14,807 nucleotides of DNA from an uncultured Selenomonadaceae bacterium (GTDB lineage Bacteria; Bacillota; Negativicutes; Selenomonadales; Selenomonadaceae), in assembly GCA_945637225.1 (NCBI GenBank), contig CALZDE010000030.1, positions 1 to 14,807 on the forward strand, read 5' to 3'. The position numbers were made by a program, and so were the translations under genes. The notes beneath the pieces are model-generated. The model was not told where the DNA came from and ran no database searches. It saw only the letters and a list, made by a program, of their open reading frames with translations. This document shows, piece after piece, positions 7,127 to 13,462 of this stretch (position 1 is its first letter; every line of letters starts with the position of its first letter).

Positions 7127-7956
7127 TGGAGAATGTAATAGGTGTACGTTTTAAGCGTGCAGGTAAGATAATATACTACTATCCGGGTGAATTGGAAATT
7201 GCCGAGGGTGACGGAGTAATAGTAGAAACCGAGCGTGGCATTGAGCTGGGTATGGTGGTGATTGGTCCTCGTGAGCCAAGAGAGGGAGATATTTCAGAGG
7301 AAGAGCCGCCAAAGGTAGTTCAGCGCAAGGCTACAGAGGCAGATTTTGCCAAGCTGGAGGAAAACAAGCGCAAGGAAAAGGAAGCTTTTGCCATTTGCGA
7401 GGAAAAGATTGCCTTCCATAATCTGGCAATGAAGCTGGTAAATGTAGAATATACCTTTGATGTCAACAAGATTGTATTCTATTTTACTGCTGATGGACGT
7501 ATTGATTTCCGTGAGCTGGTAAAGGATTTAGCGGCTATTTTCCGTACCCGTATTGAGCTCCGTCAGATTGGTGTAAGGGATGAGGCAAAGCTTTTAGGCG
7601 GTATCGGCTGTTGTGGTCGTCCTCTTTGCTGTAACAGCTTTTTAGGTGATTTTGAGCCTGTGTCCATACGGATGGCAAAGGAACAGAACTTGTCTCTCAA
7701 TCCAACCAAGATTTCCGGTATCTGTGGCCGCCTCATGTGCTGTTTAAAGTATGAGAATAACTGCTACGAGTGCAAGGGACACAAGAAAAAGGTTCTGCCA
7801 CCAAATCAGGGAGCAAGGGTTATTACTGCTGAGGGTGAAGGCAAGGTAATCAATCTCAATATGCAGAGACGCAGTGCAACCGTACTTCTCGACAATAAGA
7901 GAACAATGGTGCTTTCCTGGGAGGATGTAATCGAAAAGGGCAGAGACGATGTGTGA
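7126..7956 (+). CDS. ricT: RicT (YaaT), PSP1 C-terminal domain protein
   Basis: Homologue of B. subtilis RicT/YaaT. There it forms a complex with RicA (YmcA) and RicF (YlbF) that carries iron-sulfur clusters and affects RNase Y activity, sporulation, competence and biofilm formation. At 276 residues it has an N-terminal beta-rich part (VRFKRAGKIIYYYPG) and the PSP1 domain, with the family's cysteine-rich centre: GGIGCCGRPLCC (C162, C163, C168, C169), GICGRLMCC (C200, C205, C206), then C213 and C216. Those cysteines are the likely cluster ligands. A small KOW-like basic tail follows. SD GGAGG lies six bases before the ATG. It overlaps the next gene by eight bases. The ricA and ricF genes are not in this window. 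Confidence 0.93.
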   Translation: MENVIGVRFKRAGKIIYYYPGELEIAEGDGVIVETERGIELGMVVIGPREPREGDISEEEPPKVVQRKATEADFAKLEENKRKEKEAFAICEEKIAFHNLAMKLVNVEYTFDVNKIVFYFTADGRIDFRELVKDLAAIFRTRIELRQIGVRDEAKLLGGIGCCGRPLCCNSFLGDFEPVSIRMAKEQNLSLNPTKISGICGRLMCCLKYENNCYECKGHKKKVLPPNQGARVITAEGEGKVINLNMQRRSATVLLDNKRTMVLSWEDVIEKGRDDV

Positions 7957-8698
7957 TGTGACACTAAAGCCTGATGAACGCCTTGATGACCTTCTCTGTG
8001 GCGGTAAAAGAATAATTCAGAATACAAAGGAATTTTGTTTTTCCATTGATGCGGTTCTTCTTGCACATTACCCTAAGTGCCATAAAAACTGGCGTGTGCT
8101 TGACCTCGGTACTGGTACTGGGGTTATGCCTCTTCTCATGGCTGATGAAGTGAAGGAAATTCATGCGGTGGAATTAAATCCTGTCATGGCAGATTTGGCA
8201 AGGCGAAACGTAATCCTCAACAAGCTGGAGGAAAAGATTTTTGTGGCTGAGGGGGACTATCGGGGAATAAAGGATTTGTACAAGCCGGAAAGCTTTGATT
8301 TGGTGATAGCTAATCCGCCCTACCGCCCCCTGCTTCAAGGTCAGCTGAATAATTTGTCAGGTGTGGCAAGGGCAAGGCATGAAATAACTGCTACGCTGGC
8401 TGATGTTGTGGCGGCTGCACGTTATGCGCTTAAATATCATGGCAGGTTTGCTATGGTACATCTTCCAGAGCGCATTGGTGAAATTATGGTAGCCATGCAC
8501 GAAAATCATATCGAGCCAAAGAGAATGCAGCTGGTACAGCCAAAGCCGGATAAGACTTCAAATCTCGTCTTGATAGAAGGCGTTGCCTGTGGCAATCCCG
8601 GCGGTTTGAAGGTAGAACTGCCCTTGATTGTGCATAATGCTGATGGCTCGTACACTGATGAGATTTTAAAAATATACAATAATAATTCAAATAACTAG
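7949..8698 (+). CDS. tRNA1(Val) (adenine37-N6)-methyltransferase, TrmN6/YabB-like
   Basis: An SAM-dependent class I methyltransferase of the TrmN6 (E. coli YfiC) / B. subtilis YabB type, which methylates N6 of A37 in tRNA1(Val). The 249-residue protein has the N-terminal QNTKEFCFSIDAVLLAHY segment typical of this group, SAM motif I VLDLGTGTGVMPLL (50-63), the acidic motif II VELNP (74-78), and the N6-adenine catalytic motif NPPY at 122-125. The motif and the position after ricT, the place of yabB in B. subtilis, agree, although substrate specificity is inferred. AAAAGGG lies eight bases before the ATG. B. subtilis has yabA between yaaT and yabB; it is missing here. The stop codon lies within the SD of metG. 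Confidence 0.88.
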   Translation: MCDVTLKPDERLDDLLCGGKRIIQNTKEFCFSIDAVLLAHYPKCHKNWRVLDLGTGTGVMPLLMADEVKEIHAVELNPVMADLARRNVILNKLEEKIFVAEGDYRGIKDLYKPESFDLVIANPPYRPLLQGQLNNLSGVARARHEITATLADVVAAARYALKYHGRFAMVHLPERIGEIMVAMHENHIEPKRMQLVQPKPDKTSNLVLIEGVACGNPGGLKVELPLIVHNADGSYTDEILKIYNNNSNN

Positions 8699-8710
8699 GA
8701 GGACTTTGTT

Positions 8711-10375
8711 TTGAGAAACTTTTATATAACCACTCCAATCTACTATCCAAGTGCAAAGCTTCATATCGGTCATGCTTACTGCACTACTATTGCTGATTCC
8801 GTAGCACGTTATCATCGTTTAGCTGGTGATGATGTATTCTTTTTGACCGGCAGTGATGAGCATGGTCAGAAGATTCAGCAGAAGGCTGAGGAGCAGGGCG
8901 TTACTCCATTAGAATATGTTGATGGCATTGTAGCTGGCTTCCAGAATTTGTGGAAGAAGCTCAACATCTCTAACAACGATTTTATCCGTACCTCTGAGAA
9001 GCGTCATGAGAAGGTTGTACAGGAGATTTTCAACCGCATTTACGAAAAGGGTGATATTTATAAGGGTTCCTACAAGGGCTTGTACTGCACTCCATGCGAA
9101 AGCTATTGGACTGAATTACAGCTTGACGAGAACGGCTGTTGCCCAGACTGTCACCGTCCAGTACAGGAAGTAGCTGAGGAAGCTTATTTCTTCAAGATTT
9201 CCAAGTACTCCGACAGATTATTGCAGTACATTGAGGAAAATCCTGATTTCATTCAGCCAGTTTCCCGCCGTAACGAGATGATTAACTTCATCAAGCAGGG
9301 TTTAGAGGATTTGTGTATTTCCCGTACCTCCTTTGACTGGGGTATTCCTGTACCTATTGATAGCAAGCACGTTATCTATGTTTGGTTTGACGCACTCACC
9401 AACTACCTGACTCCTATTGGTTTCCTCGATGATAAGGAAAAGTTTGAGAAGTTCTGGCCTGCTAATATTCATTTGGTAGGCAAGGAGATTGTCCGTTTCC
9501 ATACCATTATCTGGCCTTGCATTCTCATGGCTCTTGACCTTCCTCTGCCAAAGCAGGTTTATGGTCATGGCTGGCTGGTAGTAGACGGTACAAAGATGAG
9601 TAAGTCCCTCGGCAATGTAGTAGACCCGATTGCACTCATTGACAAGTATGGTGAAGATACTATCCGTTACTTCCTGCTCCGCGAAATAAACTTAGGTCAG
9701 GACGGTAATTTCTCCGAGCTGGCTCTTGTTCAGCGCATTAATTCCGATTTGGCAAATGACCTCGGCAACCTGCTCCACCGTACCCTCAGCATGGTGAAGA
9801 AGTATCAGGATGGTGTCATCGTGGCACCAGAGGGCAGAAGCGAAATTGACGAGTCCCTCATAAATGATGCTATGGAGGCAGTAAAGTCCTTCGAGGATGG
9901 CATGGAAAAGATGGAAATCAGCAATGTTATCAAGGCAGTATGGGGCTTTATCAGCCGTGCTAACAAGTACATTGACGAGACTGCACCTTGGGCATTGGCA
10001 AAGGACGAGACAAAGAAGCAGGAATTAGCTAACGTAATGTACAACCTGACTGAAAGTCTCCGTATCATCAGTGCACTGGTTTCTCCATTCATTCCAGCTA
10101 CCGCAGAAAAGGTATGGAAACAGCTTAATATCGAAGGCGAATTTGCTAATGTGCGTCTGAGTGACATTAAGGCATGGGGCGGTACTCCTGCTGGCATGAC
10201 TGTCGGCACTCCAGAGCAGCTTTTCCCTCGCATTGAATTAGAGGATAAGAAGTCTGATAAGGAAGCCGCAAAGAAGGCAGCAGCAGAGGCAAAGGCGGCA
10301 AAGAAGGCAAAGCGTGAAGCTCAGAAGGCTATGGAAGCCGCTAAGAGAGCCGCAGCAGAAGCCAATAAAGAATAA
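8711..10375 (+). CDS. metG: Methionyl-tRNA synthetase MetG, without the C-terminal Trbp111 domain
   Basis: Activates methionine with ATP and charges initiator and elongator tRNA-Met. It is a class I synthetase. Visible are the HIGH site (H18-H21), a knuckle with C126, C129, C143/C144 and C147 that should bind zinc, KMSKS at 295-299, and the helical anticodon-binding domain (about 340-490, with PWALAK). At 554 residues it is about 100 shorter than the B. subtilis-type enzyme, which ends in a Trbp111/EMAP-like tRNA-binding and dimer domain. Here the protein instead ends in a Lys/Ala/Glu-rich helix-forming tail (about 512-554). No Trbp111-like frame follows. The start is TTG, set by AGGAGGA seven bases upstream that overlaps the stop of the previous gene. 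A terminator follows. Confidence 0.95.
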   Translation: MRNFYITTPIYYPSAKLHIGHAYCTTIADSVARYHRLAGDDVFFLTGSDEHGQKIQQKAEEQGVTPLEYVDGIVAGFQNLWKKLNISNNDFIRTSEKRHEKVVQEIFNRIYEKGDIYKGSYKGLYCTPCESYWTELQLDENGCCPDCHRPVQEVAEEAYFFKISKYSDRLLQYIEENPDFIQPVSRRNEMINFIKQGLEDLCISRTSFDWGIPVPIDSKHVIYVWFDALTNYLTPIGFLDDKEKFEKFWPANIHLVGKEIVRFHTIIWPCILMALDLPLPKQVYGHGWLVVDGTKMSKSLGNVVDPIALIDKYGEDTIRYFLLREINLGQDGNFSELALVQRINSDLANDLGNLLHRTLSMVKKYQDGVIVAPEGRSEIDESLINDAMEAVKSFEDGMEKMEISNVIKAVWGFISRANKYIDETAPWALAKDETKKQELANVMYNLTESLRIISALVSPFIPATAEKVWKQLNIEGEFANVRLSDIKAWGGTPAGMTVGTPEQLFPRIELEDKKSDKEAAKKAAAEAKAAKKAKREAQKAMEAAKRAAAEANKE

Positions 10376-10397
10376 TAATAAAAGTAAAAATTACAAT

Positions 10398-10429
10398 AAG
10401 CCTGTTGGGAACTTCCTTGCAGGCTTTTT
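10398..10429 (+). terminator. Hairpin terminator between metG and rsmI
   Basis: AAGCCTG (10398-10404) pairs with CAGGCTT (10420-10426), seven pairs, closed by a 15-base loop and followed by TTT and C (the T-run including the stem is TTTTT). It begins 23 bases after the metG stop and ends seven bases before the rsmI SD (AGGAGA). No promoter is seen between them, so it probably reduces rather than blocks transcription into rsmI-tatD. Confidence 0.7.
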
Positions 10430-10445
10430 CTTGATAGGAGATATT

Positions 10446-11297
10446 ATGGAAAAAGGAACCCTTTATTTAGTGGCAACTCCCATCGGAAACCTTGAAGATA
10501 TGACGTATAGAGCAGTACGTATTTTGGGAGAGGTGGATTTAATTGCCGCAGAGGACACCCGTCATACACGCAAGCTTTTAACACATTTTGATATACATAC
10601 TCCTTTAACAAGCTACCATGAGCATAATAAATTTGAAAAGGGCCCAGAGCTTATACAGGAACTTTTAAACGGTAAAAACATCGCCTGTGTCAGTGATGCA
10701 GGTCTTCCCGGTATCTGTGATCCAGGTGCTCATTTAGCAGAGCTTTGTATTGAGGAAGGAATTGCAGTTTCTCCGCTTCCAGGGGCTAATGCAGGTCTTT
10801 CCGCACTTATCTGCTCAGGATTAGATACTACGGAATTTACTTTTATCGGCTTTTTACCAAAGACAGGCAAAAAGGCACAGGAACTGTTAGAAAGAATTAA
10901 ATCCTATACTGGCACGCTTATTTTCTATGAAGCACCTCATCATTTAAAGGGTACGCTTACTCAGCTGGTAAAGGTTTTAGGCGAAAATCGTCAGGCGGTA
11001 ACTGCACGTGAGCTGACAAAGAAATTTGAGGAATTTAACCGTTGTACTTTAGGTGAACAGCTAGCTTATTATACCGAAAATGAGCCTCGTGGTGAATTTG
11101 TCATCATAGTTTCCGGTGCCAGTGAGGAAGACATAAATGAATCTCAGGCAGAGGAAATAACTGATCCTGTGGCATTGGTGGCTAAATTAGAAAATGAAGG
11201 TCTAGGTCATAAGGAAGCAATGAGAGAGGCCGCTAAGAAGTTAGGAATGAGCAGGCGTGATGTATATCAGGCAATTTTGGAAGGACAGGAAGAATAA
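10446..11297 (+). CDS. rsmI: 16S rRNA (cytidine1402-2'-O)-methyltransferase RsmI
   Basis: SAM-dependent enzyme of the tetrapyrrole-methylase fold that 2'-O-methylates C1402 of 16S rRNA in the ribosomal P site. The 283-residue length is usual. Characteristic segments are LYLVATPIGNLEDMTYRA (6-23), AAEDTRHTRKLL (34-45), SDAGLPGICDPG (83-94), PLPGANA, and FYEAPHHL. The C-terminal RsmI helix-turn-helix part ends GMSRRDVYQAILEG. The start at 10446 has AGGAGAT eight bases upstream. The frame stays open further upstream into the end of metG, but that translation is basic and unlike the family, so it is excluded. The gene corresponds to B. subtilis yabC. It ends exactly where tatD begins. Confidence 0.95.
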   Translation: MEKGTLYLVATPIGNLEDMTYRAVRILGEVDLIAAEDTRHTRKLLTHFDIHTPLTSYHEHNKFEKGPELIQELLNGKNIACVSDAGLPGICDPGAHLAELCIEEGIAVSPLPGANAGLSALICSGLDTTEFTFIGFLPKTGKKAQELLERIKSYTGTLIFYEAPHHLKGTLTQLVKVLGENRQAVTARELTKKFEEFNRCTLGEQLAYYTENEPRGEFVIIVSGASEEDINESQAEEITDPVALVAKLENEGLGHKEAMREAAKKLGMSRRDVYQAILEGQEE

Positions 11298-12074
11298 ATG
11301 TTAATAGATACTCATGCACATGTAAATAGTGAAAAATTTGAGGGTGAAAGAGAACAGATTATAGCAAATGCCAAAGAGCAGGGCCTTAATGCTATTATTA
11401 ACTTTGGTGATACAATGGAATCCTCTGCTCACTGTGTGGAACTGACAAAGGAATTTGATATCTGCTATGCTGGCGTGGGTATTCATCCTGAAGAAGCATT
11501 TCCGATGACTGCTGACGATGATGAACGCATTGCTGAGTGGACTAAGAATGAAAAGGTAGTAGCTATCGGGGAAATCGGTCTTGATTATTACTGGGAAAAG
11601 GACCCTCTGAAACGTCAATTGCAGAAAGATATTTTTATCCGTCAGCTTGATTTAGCACGTCAGCTTCATATGCCCGTCTGTGTCCATGACAGGGATGCGC
11701 ATGGTGACGCACTGGAAATCATTAAAAAGGAAGGGAAAGACCTTCGCGGTGTATTTCACTGTTTTGCTGGCAGTTATGAAATGGCAGTAGAACTGTTTAA
11801 AATGGGCTGGTATATAGGTGTAGATGGTCCTCTTACCTTTAAAAATGCCGCTAAACTTCCGGAAATAGTTCAAAAAGTGCCATTGGAGCGTATTTTGGTA
11901 GAGACTGACTGCCCTTATATGGCACCTGTTCCTATGCGTGGCAAGCGAAATGAACCAGCATATGTCTACCATGTAGCGGCAAAATTGGCAGAATTGCGGG
12001 GGGAACCTATTGAAAAGGTATTGGAGCAGACCACGAAAAATGCTTTGGAACTGTATACTAGACTAAAGGTTTAG
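11298..12074 (+). CDS. tatD: TatD family metal-dependent deoxyribonuclease (YabD)
   Basis: TIM-barrel metallohydrolase of the TatD family; relatives are DNA 3'-exonucleases linked to DNA repair. The 258-residue protein carries all metal ligands expected: H6 and H8 in DTHAHV, E92 in GEIGLDYY, H130 in PVCVHDRDA, H154 in GVFHCFAGS and D204 in VETDCPY. The ATG starts directly after the rsmI stop, with AGGAAGA at the end of rsmI serving as SD, so the two are translationally linked. The B. subtilis counterpart yabD lies likewise next to metS and before yabE. It is the last gene before a strong terminator. Confidence 0.95.
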   Translation: MLIDTHAHVNSEKFEGEREQIIANAKEQGLNAIINFGDTMESSAHCVELTKEFDICYAGVGIHPEEAFPMTADDDERIAEWTKNEKVVAIGEIGLDYYWEKDPLKRQLQKDIFIRQLDLARQLHMPVCVHDRDAHGDALEIIKKEGKDLRGVFHCFAGSYEMAVELFKMGWYIGVDGPLTFKNAAKLPEIVQKVPLERILVETDCPYMAPVPMRGKRNEPAYVYHVAAKLAELRGEPIEKVLEQTTKNALELYTRLKV

Positions 12075-12099
12075 TCACAATTTAAAATAATAATCATTG

Positions 12100-12133
12100 A
12101 AGACTGTTTTGTTATTAAAACGGTCTTTTTTTT
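12100..12133 (+). terminator. Strong intrinsic terminator after tatD
   Basis: AAGACTGTTTT (12100-12110) pairs with AAAACGGTCTT (12117-12127), eleven pairs with one T-G, around a 6-base loop. It runs into eight T (12126-12133). It ends the yaaR-tatD cluster. Confidence 0.92.
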
Positions 12134-12387
12134 ATTGTATCTGCAATATTTCAATGAAATTTCATGAAAAATATCTGAAAATATCCTGCTAATATATCAA
12201 ATAAAAAGAAGGAATATAGTATTAAAGTCCTAGAGAAATATTTGCAACTATTCTTTTTTTATGAACAAAAAAGTATAATTTGTCTGAAAACTTAATATGT
12301 TTACCTCTAAAATTTACAAAAAGACGGTATTTTTTTAGGTGGTTATGCCTATTTTGTAAATTTTTTTTAAAAAAAGGCGGTTTACAT
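12134..12387. other. A+T-rich intergenic stretch with one large hairpin
   Basis: No gene is supported in these 254 bases. The notable structure is a 13-bp perfect inverted repeat, AAAATTTACAAAA (12309-12321) and TTTTGTAAATTTT (12352-12364). Inside it is a second short helix, GGTAT (12326-12330) with ATGCC (12345-12349). The right arm runs into eight T (12361-12368), so on the plus strand it looks like a terminator, although A+T-rich and 20 bases before the next promoter. It could also be a regulator-binding dyad. Confidence 0.55.
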
Positions 12388-12416
12388 TTGACAAAAGGAA
12401 ATAGGTATGATATACT
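12388..12416 (+). promoter_or_regulatory. Sigma-A promoter of the 3D-domain protein gene
   Basis: TTGACA (12388-12393), a 17-base spacer and TATACT (12411-12416) form a near-consensus promoter. Transcription should start near 12423, giving a leader of only about 20 bases that carries the AAAGGGGGT ribosome binding site. Confidence 0.9.
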
Positions 12417-12444
12417 ATGAAACATGTTCAAAGGGGGTAATTCA

Positions 12445-13254
12445 ATGACAACGAAAGAAAACCTTATTCAGGCTTTACTGGATAAGAGAGTCCTTGTTTG
12501 TGGCATACTGATGTCTTCAATGATGCTGACAACAGGTTTTACTGCTAACAAACACGTTACCATTGCCGTTGATGGTCATACCGTAGAACTTAACACATCT
12601 TACCGCACACCGGCTAATATCTTAAGCCAGGCGGGCGTGACCATGCAGGACGAGGACTCAATCAAAATCAACTATGATGAGAATGGAAATACTATTCTCA
12701 CTGTTGAGAGAGCAGTTCCCGTAACTGTAGAATTTGAAGGTAACAAGATTGAGCTTATGACTTCCCGTCATACTGTTGAGGAAGTTATGGGTACTCTAGG
12801 TTATGTTGGTGACGGCTATGTAGTAGATAAGGCTTTAGATTCTGCTATAGAAACCGGCATGACAATCAAAGTAGACCGCGCAAAATCAGAGCTGGAGTAT
12901 GAGCCATTAAATATGTATAATCATGGTTATCATTCTGGCAATATTCTGAATACCGAAGATGGCGCATTTGAGTATCAGCAGTGTATTACAATGGAAGCTA
13001 CTGCATATCTGCCAACTGACGGAAGTGCTGAGGGCATTACCGCGACTGGCATTAGGGCTACATATGGTATTGTGGCAGTAGATCCAGACATTATCCCATT
13101 GGGAACCGAACTCTATATTCCGGGCTATGGACATGCCTTAGCCGCTGATACAGGTGGAGCTATTTATGGTGATCGTATCGACCTTTGCATGGAAGGATAC
13201 GATGAAGCGATGGCTTTTGGCCGCCGTGACGTAGATGTCTACATTTTAAAGTAA
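12445..13254 (+). CDS. Membrane-anchored YabE-like protein: two DUF348 repeats and a 3D domain
   Basis: Probable cell-wall-modifying or wall-associated protein outside the membrane. The 269 residues comprise a short basic N-terminus (KENLIQALLDKR), one hydrophobic segment (about 16-33), two DUF348-type ubiquitin-like repeats (about 37-88 and 92-144), a linker, and a C-terminal 3D double-psi-barrel domain (about 180-269). The three-aspartate pattern is VAVDPD (D213), AADTGG (D235) and GDRIDL (D243/D246). 3D domains are related to the MltA lytic transglycosylase core, and YabE/RpfB/YocH types act on peptidoglycan; catalysis here is inferred. Unlike YabE it lacks a G5 domain. The ATG at 12445 follows AAAGGGGGT; the in-frame ATG at 12424 would sit at the transcription start. 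It follows tatD, as yabE does in B. subtilis, but no rnmV or ksgA comes after. Confidence 0.88.
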   Translation: MTTKENLIQALLDKRVLVCGILMSSMMLTTGFTANKHVTIAVDGHTVELNTSYRTPANILSQAGVTMQDEDSIKINYDENGNTILTVERAVPVTVEFEGNKIELMTSRHTVEEVMGTLGYVGDGYVVDKALDSAIETGMTIKVDRAKSELEYEPLNMYNHGYHSGNILNTEDGAFEYQQCITMEATAYLPTDGSAEGITATGIRATYGIVAVDPDIIPLGTELYIPGYGHALAADTGGAIYGDRIDLCMEGYDEAMAFGRRDVDVYILK

Positions 13255-13285
13255 AATTGGATAAAAGGATTAGACCTTAGGTTTG

Positions 13286-13312
13286 GGGGCAGAGCGTTTC
13301 TGCTCCTTTTTT
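13286..13312 (+). terminator. Terminator after the 3D-domain gene
   Basis: GGGGCAGA (13286-13293) pairs with TCTGCTCC (13299-13306), eight pairs with one G-T, around a 5-base loop and followed by six T. The gene is therefore monocistronic. Confidence 0.88.
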
Positions 13313-13349
13313 CTTACAGAATTAGTTGAGTGAAGCAATGTTTCATTTG

Positions 13350-13365
13350 TTCGTAAATTTACGAA
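13350..13365. promoter_or_regulatory. Perfect 16-bp palindrome upstream of the GGDEF-EAL promoter
   Basis: TTCGTAAATTTACGAA is a perfect dyad that ends 26 bases before the -35 box of the next gene. It has no T-run, and its stem without a loop would not make a terminator, so a DNA-binding dimer site is more likely. The regulator is not identified. Confidence 0.5.
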
Positions 13366-13391
13366 AAAATTTATTAGCGTGAATTTTAGCA

Positions 13392-13420
13392 TTGAAAAAA
13401 TGCATTTATTTTGCTATAAT
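13392..13420 (+). promoter_or_regulatory. Sigma-A promoter of the GGDEF-EAL gene
   Basis: TTGAAA (13392-13397), a 17-base spacer and TATAAT (13415-13420), with TGC directly before the -10 (extended -10). The predicted start is near 13427, about 35 bases before the start codon. Confidence 0.88.
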
Positions 13421-13462
13421 TGAAAATGAGATGGCATCTATGTGTATAAGGGTGTTGGTGTG

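Noticed and set aside
10314..10445. Upstream extension of rsmI by 44 codons into the end of metG
   Set aside because: The added sequence is basic, runs through the metG terminator and is unlike the family. The ATG at 10446 has a proper SD and gives the normal N-terminus.
12424..12444. Earlier ATG for the 3D-domain protein
   Set aside because: It falls at the predicted transcription start and its codons contain the ribosome binding site used by the ATG at 12445.
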